From Deltaproteobacteria bacterium (GTDB taxonomy: Bacteria; Myxococcota_A; UBA9160; PR03): a stretch of 25,089 bases of DNA. Location of the stretch: the NCBI GenBank assembly GCA_018262315.1, contig JAGSPS010000005.1, positions 1 through 25,089 of the forward strand, in the 5' to 3' direction. Below are positions 1-9,953 of this stretch, piece after piece (the stretch's first letter is position 1; the number at the start of each line of letters is the position of its first letter). A program made the translations under genes and the position numbers. The notes beneath the pieces were generated by a model, which did not search any database, was not told the DNA's origin, and saw only the letters and a list, made by a program, of their open reading frames with translations.

Positions 1-3000
1 ACCCCGAAGTTCGAGTACTGGTAGGTGAGCTCCAGATCGCGCGCGTTGTACGCCGACTCCGAGACGCCCCAGGGCACTCCGAGTTCAGCGCCGTACTTCT
101 GGTGCCGGCGCACGACCAACCGGCTGGTCTGCTCGAGCAGGCTCCCCAGCGGAGCGCGCATCACCAGCGACGGCATCAGATACTCGAACATCGATCCCGA
201 CCACGAGATCAGCGCCGAGCCGCGATCCACCGGCGTGAGCGCGCGCCCGAGGCGGAACCAGTGCCGCACCGGCACGTCGCCCTTGGCGATCGCGACGAAG
301 CTCGCGAGCCGCGCCTCCGAGGCCAGCAGGTCGTAGCAGCTCGGGTCGAGCGTGCCGTCGGCGATCCGGTAGCCGATCGAGAGCAGCTGCCGCTCGCGGT
401 CGAAGAGGAAGCCGAAGTCCATCGCCACCGCCAGCTGGCGCGCCTGGTTGCCGATCGAGGCGAGGTGGCGGATGAGCGATCGGGCGCCGCGGGCGGATCG
501 CACGAGCGCGTCGATCTGCATTGCGCACGGCTCCGGGCCGCGCGCCAGGCGCTCGATCGCCTCCTCGCAGCGATCCGGGAGCTCGGCCAGCGTCGGCATC
601 GAGGTGGAGAGAGACCCGAGCGCGACGCCACCCGCGCGAACGCGCGCCCACGGCAGCAGCAGCTCGAGGTCGCGCTCGTGACTCTGGATCGAGGCGTGGA
701 GCGCTTCCGCCCAGCAGAGCAGGTCGGCGCCGGCTTCGTCGCGGTGTTCGCCGATCAGCGTGCGGGCGATGTCGGCGGCCGTGTCGGCGTGCGAGACCAG
801 CACCGCGAGTCGCTCGGCGACACCCGTAGGAGTCATGGGCACCGGTTCGAGCGCGGAGGCAACCCCGTCGAGCGCCTCGTCGAGTTGCTTCCAGGTCACG
901 GTCTGCGTGTGCCGATCCTCGGCGAGCGCCCGCAACGACTCGCGGGTGAGTGCGAGTGCATCCGCAATCCCGGCGAGCCACTGCGGTTCGACCACCGGAC
1001 GTTCGATCCGCTCCCGACACGCCCAGTCGAGCGCGATCAGATGACCCGCGAGATTTCCGCTGTCCACCGCGGAGACGTACTTCGGGTCGAGCGGTCGCAG
1101 ATCCTGCGTGTCGTACCAGTTGTAGAAGTGGCCCCGGAAGCGCTCGAGGCGGGTCATCGTCTCGAACGTCGCATCGAGACGCTGGACGGTGTCGAGCGTG
1201 CCGAGCCAGCCGAAGTCGCGAGCTGCCACCGTGGAGAGCAGGTAGAGGCCCAGGTTCGTCGGCGACGTGCGGTGCGCCAGCGCCGGGACGGGATCTTCCT
1301 GGAAGTTGTCCGGCGGGAGCATGTGGTCCGCGGGCGTGACGAAGGTCTCGAAGTACCGCCAGGTGCGGCGCGCGACGCCGCGCAGCGCACGCACGTCCGC
1401 GACGCCGAGCTGCGATCGGCCCCCGACTCGCGGCGCGCTGCTGGTCCAGCGCGCGATGGCGGGGGAAAGCAGCCAGGCGACCAGGAATGGAATGGCGACC
1501 GGCCACGATCCGCGTCCCGCGCGCGCAACCGGGATCGCGAGCGCGACGGCCAGCACGACGCCGCCGCCCATGCGCAGGTAGAAGCCGGCGAGATCCAGTC
1601 GCGGGCCGAGGCTCGCCTGCGCAGCGGTGACCCACTCGAGCAGGCGGCGGCGCACGAGCAGGCGGTACAACGTACGCAGGATGGCGTCGCTCATCAGCCA
1701 TGCCTGGTGCGCCAGGAAGATCGCCAGGAACGCCAGGCGCCGCAGCGCGAGCGCGAGATCCGTGCCGACGGCGAGCAGGTGGCTGCGCTTCGAGATCCCG
1801 AGGCGACGCGGCACGAGGCCGAGCAAGAACGGCAGGAAGGCGGGCATCGCGAGCGTCGCGACGACGAACGCGCTCCAGGCTCCGGGCGACGCGAGCGGGA
1901 GCGTCCAGCCGGCCGCGAGCGCCGCGAAGGCGGCCGGCGCCGACAGCGAGCGGCGCAGATTGTCCAGCATCTTCCAGCGGCCGATCCAGGGGATCGCGCG
2001 CCGCTCCGGGCTCCCGCTCGAATCCCGCCCGCGACCGAAGATCCACGGCAAGAGCTGCCAGTCGCCGCGCGCCCAGCGATGCTGGCGCGCCGCGGCGACG
2101 TCGTAGCGGGCGGGATGCTCCTCGACGACCTCGATGTCGGACACCAATCCCGCGCCGGCGAAGACGCCCTCGAGGAGGTCGTGGGAGAGGAGCGTGCTCT
2201 CCGGAATGCGCCCCGCGAGCGCGGCCTCGAAGGCATCGACGTCGTAGATCCCCTTGCCGGTGTAGGAGCCCTGCCCGAACAGATCCTGGTAGACATCGGA
2301 GACGGTGAATGCGTACGGGTCGAGGCCGCCGGGACCCGAGAAGGCCCATCGGCAGCGAGGGCGTGACACGCGGCTGGAGCACGGCGTGGCCCTCGACCAC
2401 GCGTCCCGTGCGGGGATCGAGCCGTGGGTGGTTCAACGGGTGCGCCATCTTTCCGACCAGCCGCTTTGCGACGTCGCGCGGGAGCCGCGTGTCGGCGTCG
2501 AGCGTGATCACGTAACGAACCCCGGACGGAACGGTGGGCGCGCGATCGGCATCGCCCAGGAAGGTCGTGTCGGTCGCGCCGCGCAGCAGTCGGTTGAGCT
2601 CGTGCAGCTTGCCGCGCTTGCGTTCCCACCCGATCCACTTGCCCTCGCCCGCGTTCCAGACCCGCCGGCGATGGAGCAGCAGGAAGCGCTCGCCGTCCGC
2701 CGCAGGCTCGTGGCGCAGGTTCAAGCGGGCGATTCCCGCGCGGGCTGCTGCGAGCAGCTCGTCGTCGCCGGGCGCGCTCTCCGTCGCGGCGTCCGTCCAG
2801 TCCGAGACCAGGGCGAGCCGGATATCGCCCTGCGAGCCCGCCAGATGATGCACCTCGAGCCGCTCGATCTGCTCCTCGATCTCCGCGGGGGTCGTGAGCA
2901 GCGTGGGCACCACCACCAGCGTGCGCAGGCTCGGCGGCACGCCGTCGCGCAGCGCGAGGCCGGGAAGCGCCTTCGGCGCGAACTGGTCCGTAATGATCCG

Positions 3001-4401
3001 GTTCACCAGCACGACCGCCGCATCGGATGCCGGAATCAGCGCGAGCAGCGCGAGCACGAGCAGCCCGGCGCCCGGTGTCCCCGATCCCGCGGCCCCGAGC
3101 AGCGCTGCGGCGAGCAGCAGCGCGGTCAAGAGTGCAATCGATCCGAGGTAGCCGAAGATGCCGGCGGCGGCGGTCGCGCGTACGAACCAGCTGCGCAGCG
3201 GAGCGCGGAATCCGAGCGCTCGCTCGAGCGCCGGGCGCCCGCTCGAGATCAGGTGGTGGCCGGGGTCCTGCTCGCGGCGCGTCGTCGCGTCGCCGGGCTG
3301 CGGCGGCGCGGAACCGGCGCGCCGCGCAGCCTCGATCGCAAGCCGGGCGACCTCGATCTCGGAGCGTCCCGAACCGCGCGCGAGATCTTCGATCGCGTGG
3401 CGGTAGCGATCGCGCGTCGCGAAGTCCATCGCGGCGAACTCGCTCTCGGCGCGCAGCGCCTCGTCGACGAGGCTCACGCTCTCGAAGAAGTCGGCCCAAT
3501 CGATGTTGGACAGCAGTCGCATGCTCGTGATCACGTTGCGAACCGTCACGCCCGCCGAGCCCTGCAGCTGATGCTCCTCGCGGACGATCTCGTCGGCCGT
3601 CGTCCCCTGTGCGGCGAGCCGTTCGTCCAGCCAGCGCAGCGCGGGCGTCACGGCGGGATCCTGATCGCGAAGCCGCTGGATCAGCTGCACGGCAAAGGAG
3701 CGCGACAAGCGCCTCGCTTCGAAGGGCCTGAGCACGACGGCGGCGGGCTCGGCCTCGCCGCGGCCGATTCCGAGCAGTCGATCCGCGGCGGTGTCGGCTT
3801 CCTGCCGGCCTACACGGCTGCTCACGATCCGTTCGGCCGACCTCCGAATGTTCTCGACGAGGAGGATCCGCAGCGTGATCGCAACCGCCCAGAGCTCGCC
3901 GATCGTGAGCGGCTGCACGCGCTGGTAGGCGCGCACGAAGCGGAACAGCGCATTCGGGTCGAAGTGGCTGTCCGTGTGCGCGACGAACGCCCAGGCCAGA
4001 CCGAAGACACGCGGGTATCCGGCGAGCGGCCCTTCGGCGAGCTTCGGCAGCAGGCGATAGAAGCCGCGCGGCAGATCGTCGCGGATTTCGCGGATCTGTT
4101 CTTCGACGACGTGGAAGTTGTCGACCAGCCACTCGGCGGCCGGGGTGATGGCCCGCTCTTCGCGGATCGCGTCGCCGATCGCCCGGTACGCGGCGAGCAG
4201 CACCCGGCCGTTGTCGCGGAGCCGCTTCGAGAGTGGCCGGCCACGGGCGGGCCGGGGCGTTACGCGCTGCGCAGCGGCGAGGCTCTCGGCATGCTGCTCG
4301 AGGCGCTCGATGCTGAAGAGTTCGGCGCGGATCGGATCGTCGCCATCTCCACGCGGAGTCTTGTACGCATTCCGGAGCGCTCGAAGGAGGGAATGCTTCA
4401 T
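1..4401 (-). pseudogene. ndvB: Cyclic beta-1,2-glucan synthase (GT84/GH94 type), frameshifted and cut by left window edge
   Basis: Family proteins are inner-membrane enzymes of roughly 2800 residues that polymerise UDP-glucose into cyclic beta-1,2-glucan. I start it at the ATG at 4401 (MKHSLLRALRNAYK), preceded by AAGGCGG; the frame is open further upstream but without family-like sequence. Residues 1-686 (4401-2344) hold the conserved N-terminal region, a hydrophobic segment near 3000-3150 and the glycosyltransferase core with the DAD motif (2491-2499). After PSLPMG the frame is lost. Family sequence resumes in another frame from 2342 (FSGPGGLDPYAF) and stays open to base 1. This part carries the QHRW motif (2073-2084), further membrane segments and a glycoamylase-like domain (SPTNLGLYLLSTVAARDFG, NWYDTQDLRPLDPKYVS), ending at YQYSNFG. 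About 780 residues of part two are visible; the phosphorylase-like C-terminus lies outside. The break separates two catalytic motifs, so the gene is a pseudogene unless the break is a sequencing error. Confidence 0.88.
2341..2346 (-). other. Frameshift/deletion junction in the glucan synthase
   Basis: Upstream the reading frame ends family-like sequence with ...TPSLPMG (codon 2346-2344); downstream it resumes with FSGPGGLD (codon 2342-2340). One base (2343) lies between. As I recall the family, about nine residues (of the type REGSLFQRI) normally sit between these blocks, so the simplest reading is a deletion of about 26 nt rather than a single-base slip. The exact size needs an alignment. 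Confidence 0.75.
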
Positions 4402-4560
4402 GGTCCGCCTTGCGCGGGGAGCGCGTCGAGATCGGCTCGCGAGAGCTGCTGGGGCGCGCGGCGATTCAAGCGTCGCATTCGAGCTGGCAGCGCGGCCACG
4501 CACTCGGCGGCGAGGCCGAGAACAGCGACCGCTCCGGTCCCGAACCATCGCTCATTGGCA

Positions 4561-4755
4561 TCATCTCGCCTGGACGAGTTGCTCGCCGCAGTCGACACAA
4601 TAGGTGCTCTGCGCGCGGCGCATCGTCGCGTGGTTCTCTCTGGGGCACCGACCGGCGCGGATCCTCGCGTTCACCACTGCGCCGCAATGGGAACAGAAAC
4701 GTACGGTCACGATCGCGCGTCCGTGATTGTCGTTGTCGCAACGCTTCTGCCGCAT
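4561..4755 (-). CDS. Small zinc-ribbon protein, function unknown
   Basis: A 64-residue protein with two CxxC knuckles: Cys21/Cys24 (FCSHCG) and Cys53/Cys56 (YCVDCG), plus Cys37 and His42 between them. This spacing fits a single structural zinc-binding ribbon. The ATG at 4755 follows a purine-rich AGAAGGAGAGCAAGGA stretch that can serve as ribosome-binding site. There is no signal peptide or membrane segment. It lies on the same strand as the glucan synthase, 159 bases upstream of that gene's start, so co-transcription is possible but unproven. The regular cysteine pattern and good RBS favour a real gene over a chance frame. Role unknown; small ribbons like this can bind nucleic acid or protein. 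Confidence 0.6.
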   Translation of the reverse strand: MRQKRCDNDNHGRAIVTVRFCSHCGAVVNARIRAGRCPRENHATMRRAQSTYCVDCGEQLVQAR

Positions 4756-4817
4756 TCCTTGCTCTCCTTCTTCTCTCGCGGCGTGCGAATCGGAATCCGT
4801 CCGCGCCGCTCGATGGT

Positions 4818-4985
4818 TCAGTTTCGCGCGCGGGCTTCCGCTTCGCGCTCTCCCTCGCGTGCCTCGGCCCAGAATCGCGCACGCGCCGCGCCGGAGCGGC
4901 GCTCGTCACGGCTCCGATGTGACCAGCGCAGCAAGCGAGCGAGCACGCGACGCAGGCGCTTCCACGACTCGGATCCCTTGCCCAT
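4818..4985 (-). CDS. Short basic hypothetical protein
   Basis: A 55-residue frame beginning MGKGSESWKRLRRVLARLL and ending in a charged stretch (RARFWAEAREGEREAEAR) that reads like an amphipathic helix. I chose the internal ATG at 4985 because AGGGAG lies about 8 bases upstream; the frame continues open further upstream but that extension looks like random high-GC translation. It is followed 62 bases later by the zinc-ribbon gene on the same strand. I do not recognise a family. The clear RBS and the amphipathic composition are the only support, so it could be a chance frame. Confidence 0.4.
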   Translation of the reverse strand: MGKGSESWKRLRRVLARLLRWSHRSRDERRSGAARARFWAEAREGEREAEARARN

Positions 4986-5284
4986 CGCGACTACTCCCTC
5001 TCGAAGGCCGTGGAGCGCGACACCTCGTGATTTCTCGGTCGGAACGACCACCGGCAGCGGAGTCCGAGCCGTCGAGAGTGCCACGGCCGCCCGGGTGGAG
5101 GAAATCCCTCGATGCGCCGGTAGCGCAGGCACGCGCCGATGGGAGGAGACAGGAAGGGTTGGGAGACCGAACGCTGAGATCGGCCAGCGAGCATGCCCTG
5201 GCGCAGTGGGTAACCGATTGGCGAGCGGATTGCCCGGAGAGCCTCGTCCGATTCCGAGGACTGACCGCAACCGGTGTAGATCGC
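4986..5284. other. Intergenic stretch with nothing recognised
   Basis: About 300 bases between the small basic protein and the 3' end of the lipase-like gene. Frames here are short and arginine/proline rich with no family-like sequence. I see no RNA gene and no hairpin followed by a T-run. It presumably holds the promoter for the minus-strand small genes, but I cannot point to a -10/-35 pair. Confidence 0.5.
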
Positions 5285-6475
5285 TCAGCGCGCCTCTGCC
5301 GGCCGCCTCGCGGTACGCTTGGGGGGCGCGCTTTGGCGCCGTCGGAGCGGGGATGCGGGACCCGCGACGAAGCGCGCGACGTCGTCCATGAGCGCCTCGA
5401 AGCGCGCGCGGTCGAAGCCGCTCCCCGACATCAGCCAATCGACGTGGGGCGGATCGTGCGCCGGGTCCTGGAAGTGCCCGAGCGCATCGAGGTGGTCGGC
5501 GAACGCACCGTGGATCACGTGGCCCCAGGTCTGGGAGAGCGTCGGCACGATGCCGTCGCTCGCGTCCGCGGACGGTATCGACCCGTAGGCGCCTTTCAGC
5601 GCCTGGTTCTGCGCGGGCGTGGGTTCCGGTGCCTCGCGCCCCGGCGCCGCCGCGATGAGCTGATGGAGCGCGCTGTAGACGGCATGCGTGACGTGCGCCG
5701 CCGGATCGAGCCCTGCAGCGAAGGTCGCGCGGAAGCTCGGGCGTGCTGCCTGGGTGACGACGGCTCCGTAATGGGCACTGTTACGTGTCAGTACGGAGGC
5801 GTTGAAGACTTCCATCGCCTCGGGCGTGAGCTGGAGCATCAGTGCCTGGTCGCGGACCACGTCGCGCAGCAAGGCGCGCACCGCACGGCGGCGCCCGACG
5901 CTGAAGTCCTCGAGCAGGCGACTGAAGAGTTCGTCGAGGAGTTCGCTGTTCACGACGAGGTTGCCGTAACGCAGGACCATGCCGCCCATCCACAGCAATG
6001 CGGAGATGGGCAGGTGCCCGAAGTGCAGCACGTAAATGGTGTTCAGCGAGAGGATCTGCAACAGCTGCTGGCCCCGCAGCGTCGCAAAGAAGGATGCGAG
6101 CGGGGTGCCGTGATGCGGCGTCGAGATCGTGACGACCGTGCGCACACGAGCCGCCAGCCGTTCCACGTCGACGGCGGTCGGCAGCAGGGCGCCCGGGGCG
6201 GTGAGGAGGCGCACGTCGAGACCCCCGCTCGAGTGGCCGACGAGGTGCAGCGCAGCGCCGCGGTGCGCCGTCTTGTCGATCGTCTCGGCGAGGCGCGCGG
6301 CGCGCGTGGGGAGCGACGCGGTCGGCGGCGTCCGCACGATGTGGATGCGCGCGCTGAGGCCCAGCGCGGTGAGGCGCTCGTCGAGCACTCGCCGCACGTG
6401 TCCGAAGTAGGTGATCCGCCCGAGATTGACGAAACCCAGGAAGCCCGGGACGAGGTAGACGTCGTGTGTGCTCAT
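5285..6475 (-). CDS. Lipase-like alpha/beta hydrolase
   Basis: 396 residues from the ATG at 6475 (MSTHDVYLVPGFLGF). This start places the first beta strand and the oxyanion-type PGF motif at the N-terminus, as is usual; the 17-residue extension to 6526 looks unrelated. The nucleophile elbow is G80-H-S82-S-G84 (LHLVGHSSGG). A TISTPHHGTP block follows near residue 138, as in bacterial triacylglycerol lipases, and the C-terminal third has DGIVPTLSQ and DHLDALGHF, resembling the Asp/His region of family I lipases (DGxV and DHLD motifs). Expected reaction: hydrolysis of an ester, perhaps acylglycerol. No signal peptide is seen, so a cytoplasmic or unconventional location is likely. It is divergent from the P-type ATPase. 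No strong Shine-Dalgarno sequence is visible. Substrate unknown. Confidence 0.85.
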   Translation of the reverse strand: MSTHDVYLVPGFLGFVNLGRITYFGHVRRVLDERLTALGLSARIHIVRTPPTASLPTRAARLAETIDKTAHRGAALHLVGHSSGGLDVRLLTAPGALLPTAVDVERLAARVRTVVTISTPHHGTPLASFFATLRGQQLLQILSLNTIYVLHFGHLPISALLWMGGMVLRYGNLVVNSELLDELFSRLLEDFSVGRRRAVRALLRDVVRDQALMLQLTPEAMEVFNASVLTRNSAHYGAVVTQAARPSFRATFAAGLDPAAHVTHAVYSALHQLIAAAPGREAPEPTPAQNQALKGAYGSIPSADASDGIVPTLSQTWGHVIHGAFADHLDALGHFQDPAHDPPHVDWLMSGSGFDRARFEALMDDVARFVAGPASPLRRRQSAPPKRTARRPAEAR

Positions 6476-6838
6476 CCGGGAAAACAGCGCGGCGAGCGGC
6501 TGCGCAGGGCTGCCAAGGCGCCGCAAACGACGGCAAGGATCGGCGCAAGCCCCGGCGAAGTCGTGCGGGTTCGGGTCATTGGATCGCGATCATGGTCGAA
6601 ACCCGCAGCGAACACAACGCGCACACCGACGAGGGAACGAGAGACGGAGCCCTACGTTTCGCCGTGCCTGCAGCCGGCAGCGTGAGCGAGAACTCGAAGC
6701 CGAAGCCCCGTGAGCCCGGAGGACACCGCGGTCGCGGCTCGCTGCTCGCTGCTCGGAGCCGCCGCGGCATCAACCCTCTAGAGTCCACGGCGCGTTCGCG
6801 CGCAACGGCGATTCGAAGCAGAAGAAGAGGGGTCGGGG
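6476..6838. other. Divergent intergenic region between lipase and P-type ATPase
   Basis: 363 bases separate two divergent starts, so promoters for both should lie here. I find no convincing -10/-35 pair. An 8-bp palindrome CTCTAGAG sits at 6776-6783, within ACCCTCTAGAGT; it recalls half-sites of MerR-type metal regulators but lacks the usual spacing. No small gene is supported. Confidence 0.5.
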
Positions 6839-9418
6839 ATGAGTGCGGCGGAGCGACTGCAGCTTGGCGCGAGTGGGCTCTGCGAGACCGAGGCGAGTCG
6901 ACGCCTGCGCGAGCACGGACCGAACGAGCTGCCGACCAGCAAGCGGAGGGGGACGTTCGGCATCGCACTCGAGGTGCTGCGCGAGCCGATGTTCCTGCTG
7001 CTGGTTGTCGGCGGCGCGATCTACCTGGCGCTCGGAGACCTGCACGAGGCACTGATCCTGCTGGTGTCGGTGTTCGTCGTCATGGGCATCACCATCTACC
7101 AGGGCCGCAAGACCGAGCGGGCGCTGGAGGCCCTGCGCGACCTCTCGAGCCCGCGTGCGCTGGTGGTGCGCGACGGCGCGCAGCGGCGCATCGCCGGGCG
7201 CGAGGTGGTGACCGGCGATCTGGTGATCCTGCGCGAGGGAGACCGTGTCCCGGCCGACGGCGTGTTGCTGGAGTGCAACGAGCTCAGCGCCGACGAGTCA
7301 CTGCTGACCGGTGAGTCCCTGGCGGTTTCCAAGAAGGCCGCGGCCGACCCCGTCAGCGAGATGGCACGCGCCGGCGGCGATGGCCTGCCGTTCGTCTATT
7401 CCGGGACGCTGGTGGTGGCGGGCCAGGGCGCGGCGCGCATCCTCGCCACCGGCGCGCAGACGCAGCTCGGCCGCATCGGCAGGGCGCTCGAGAGTCTCGA
7501 AATCGAGAAGACGCCGCTGCAAGTGCAGACGGCGCGGGCGGTGCGCGTCTTCGCAGCAATCGGGCTGGCGGCGTGCCTGGCCGTGGTGGGGCTCTACGGA
7601 CTGCTGCGCGGCAGCTGGCTGGACGGCCTGCTCGCTGGCATCACGCTGGCGATGGCGGTGTTGCCAGAGGAATTCCCGGTCGTCTTGACCGTATTTCTCG
7701 CGCTCGGCGCCTGGCGGATCTCGCAGAAGCGGGTGTTGACGCGGCGCATGCCCGCGATCGAGACCCTGGGCTCGGCGACTGTTCTGTGTGTAGATAAGAC
7801 GGGAACGCTGACGGAGAATCGCATGGCGGTGTCCGAGCTCGCCGTGGACGGAGCGCACTACGACGTGGCGCAAGGCGCGCCGCCGGCGAAGTTCGGGCCC
7901 GCCGTACACTTCGCAGCGCTCGCCTGCGAGCGCGATCCATTCGACCCGATGGAGCGCGCCATCGTGAGCTACGCCGCCGAGCACGATGCCGAATCGGCAC
8001 GCATCCGCAGAGACTGGCGCCTCGTCCGCGAGTACGACCTGACGCGGGAGCTGATGGCGGTGACGCATTGTTGGCAGAGCAGCGAGGGCGGCGCGGTGAT
8101 CGTAGCGGCGAAGGGTGCGCCGGAGGCCATCGCGACGCTGTGTAATGCCGATGCGGCGCAGCGGGCCGGCATTCTCGAGCACACCGCGGCGATTGCCGCG
8201 CGCGGGCGCCGCGTGCTGGGCGTCGCGCGGGCGGAACTCCAAGGCAGCGACTTCCCCGACCGCCCGGATGGATTCGCCTTCTCGTTCATCGGGCTGATCG
8301 CGCTCGCCGACCCGGTGCGGCAGACCGTGCCGCAGGCGCTGCGCGAGTGTTACGAGGCTGGTATCCGGGTCGTGATGATCACCGGCGACTACCCGGGCAC
8401 GGCGCAGGCGATCGCCAGCGAAATCGGGCTGCGTTCACCGGGCGGTGTGTTGACCGGCGAAGAGTTACAGCGCCTCGGCGACGTTCCCTTTCGGGCGCGG
8501 GTAGCCGAGGTGAGCATCTTTGCCCGCGTGCTGCCCGAGCAGAAGCTGGCTCTGGTCGAGGCGCTGAAGACCAATGGCGAGATCGTCGCCATGACCGGCG
8601 ACGGGGTGAATGACGCCCCGGCGCTGAAGGCGGCGCATATCGGCGTAGCCATGGGTGGGCGCGGCACCGACGTCGCGCGCGAGGCGTCGTCGCTCGTGCT
8701 GCTGGAGGACGACTTCGCGTCGATCGTCGAGACGGTACGGCTGGGGCGGCGCATCTACGACAACATCCGCCACGCCATGAGCTACCTGATCGCGGTGCAC
8801 GTGCCGACCGCCGGGATGGCGGTGCTGCCGCTGCTGTTCGGCTGGCCCCTGGTCTTCTTTCCCGTGCACATCGTATTTCTCGAGTTCGTGATCGATCCGG
8901 CGTGCTCGATCGCATTCGAGGCCGAGCCCGGGCACCCAGCCTCCATGCAGCGACCACCGCGCGACCCGAAGCAGCCACTGCTGGGAGCCCAGCTTCTCGG
9001 GCGCGCGATCCTGCAGGGGTTGGCGGTGTTGGCTGGTGTTGCCGTGCTGTATTTTCTCGTGCTCGAGCATGGGTTCTCCGAGGAACGCGCGCGCGCGATG
9101 GCCTTCAGCGCGATGGTGCTGGGCAACGCGTCGCTGATTCTCTCCAATCGTTCGCTGACGCGCAGCATGCTGTCGACGCTGACGATGCCCAACCGCGCGC
9201 TCTGGTGGGTGGTAGCCGGCGCGCTCGGCGGGCTCGCACTGGCACTCTACGTGCCGCCGATGCAGCGGGTATTCCGCTTCGAGGCGCCGCACGGGTACGA
9301 CCCGCTGCTGTGCTTGCTCGCGGCTTCGACCGGGGTGCTCTGGTCGGAGATCGTCAAGGTGCTTTCGCGCGGGCGGTCGCGACGGTCATCGCCCCTGCCG
9401 GAAGGCGGCGGGCGATGA
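6839..9418 (+). CDS. P-type cation-transporting ATPase (P2-like), ion unknown
   Basis: 859 residues, a typical length. ATG at 6839 follows an AGAAGAGGGG purine stretch. Order of parts: N-terminal cation-ATPase domain (TEASRRLREHGPNELP, 17-32), M1-M2 (about 50-90), actuator domain with TGES (157-160), M3-M4 with PEEFP (276-280), phosphorylation site D319 in DKTGTLTENR, the nucleotide-binding domain, the hinge TGDGVNDAP (586-594), then a C-terminal set of membrane helices including LEFVIDP. Mechanistic residues are all present, so it should couple ATP hydrolysis to cation movement across the inner membrane. M4 has PEEFP where Ca2+ pumps usually have PEGLP, and there is no N-terminal heavy-metal domain or CPC motif, so it is neither a classical Ca2+ pump nor a P1B metal pump. 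Substrate is not predictable. Confidence 0.93.
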   Translation: MSAAERLQLGASGLCETEASRRLREHGPNELPTSKRRGTFGIALEVLREPMFLLLVVGGAIYLALGDLHEALILLVSVFVVMGITIYQGRKTERALEALRDLSSPRALVVRDGAQRRIAGREVVTGDLVILREGDRVPADGVLLECNELSADESLLTGESLAVSKKAAADPVSEMARAGGDGLPFVYSGTLVVAGQGAARILATGAQTQLGRIGRALESLEIEKTPLQVQTARAVRVFAAIGLAACLAVVGLYGLLRGSWLDGLLAGITLAMAVLPEEFPVVLTVFLALGAWRISQKRVLTRRMPAIETLGSATVLCVDKTGTLTENRMAVSELAVDGAHYDVAQGAPPAKFGPAVHFAALACERDPFDPMERAIVSYAAEHDAESARIRRDWRLVREYDLTRELMAVTHCWQSSEGGAVIVAAKGAPEAIATLCNADAAQRAGILEHTAAIAARGRRVLGVARAELQGSDFPDRPDGFAFSFIGLIALADPVRQTVPQALRECYEAGIRVVMITGDYPGTAQAIASEIGLRSPGGVLTGEELQRLGDVPFRARVAEVSIFARVLPEQKLALVEALKTNGEIVAMTGDGVNDAPALKAAHIGVAMGGRGTDVAREASSLVLLEDDFASIVETVRLGRRIYDNIRHAMSYLIAVHVPTAGMAVLPLLFGWPLVFFPVHIVFLEFVIDPACSIAFEAEPGHPASMQRPPRDPKQPLLGAQLLGRAILQGLAVLAGVAVLYFLVLEHGFSEERARAMAFSAMVLGNASLILSNRSLTRSMLSTLTMPNRALWWVVAGALGGLALALYVPPMQRVFRFEAPHGYDPLLCLLAASTGVLWSEIVKVLSRGRSRRSSPLPEGGGR

Positions 9419-9513
9419 GAGCGACGAGGAACCACTGCGATGCGAGTCCGCCCAACCCAAGAGAGCCGGCGGGAGTCAGCCATGCAGACGGCATCGCTCC
9501 GCGAGCGCTCCGA

Positions 9514-9678
9514 GCGGCGCGCGAGACGAACGAGCACAGCGAGCGCCGAGAGTTGGAGCAGCAACCGGGACGGCTCCGGGCTCGCCACGATATCGGCAGT
9601 CTCGTTGGTGTCGCCGGCGACCAGGTTCGAGGCGTCGGACGCGAAGAGCACGTAGCGGCCGTCGCCGCTGATGCTCTT
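9514..9678 (-). pseudogene. Relic of a beta-propeller (PD40/TolB-like) protein with PEP-CTERM tail
   Basis: A minus-strand frame reads KSISGDGRYVLFASDASNLV and then AGDTNETAD, the hallmark of PD40/WD40-like propeller repeats. It runs directly into SPEPSRLLLQLSALAVLVRLARR, which has the PEP motif, hydrophobic helix and arginine end of a PEP-CTERM sorting tag. Sequence on the 5' side of the relic (up to about 9888) is not family-like. The frame does not stop after the arginines but runs on, antisense into the ATPase 3' end. A single propeller strand fused to a tag is too short to work, so I read it as what remains of an exported propeller protein after deletion. The surrounding 535 bases (9419-9953) hold no other supported gene. 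Confidence 0.5.
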
Positions 9679-9953
9679 GCAGCCCGAGCCACTTCCGCAG
9701 CGACACCTGGAACGCGAAGCCGGGCGATCGCGCCGGATCAACTCGAGTCCGCCATGCGCCGCGATCGATTCCCCGGAGAAGCGGATCGGAAGATCGTGGT
9801 TGACGCGTTCTCGAATCCGGTTTCTACTCAGGCCCACGAGAGTGGCTCCTCGGTCTGTGCGATGAAGCGCGGTAACTCCATCTTTCACACCGTCGGGTCA
9901 CTCTCAATTTCAAGCTGCGCTCAGGCTAGATTGGCCGCGTCGGAGGCGGGATC

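Noticed and set aside
85..2343. Continuation of the first glucan synthase frame beyond the frameshift
   Set aside because: After PSLPMG this frame becomes arginine-rich low-complexity sequence; the true protein continues in another frame.
5190..5240. Possible tRNA-like segment near GGCGCAGTGGGTAACC
   Set aside because: No acceptor stem pairing or T-loop (GGTTCRA) could be found around it.
2305..5391. A plus-strand open frame of over 1000 codons across the glucan synthase gene
   Set aside because: It is antisense to a clearly conserved gene and its translation is rich in Arg, Ala, Glu and Gln with no family-like blocks. Long antisense frames are expected at this GC content.
6773..6784. ACCCTCTAGAGT as a MerR-type metal-regulator operator
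   Set aside because: Only one palindromic core is present, without the dyad spacing of MerR promoters, and no MerR gene is nearby.
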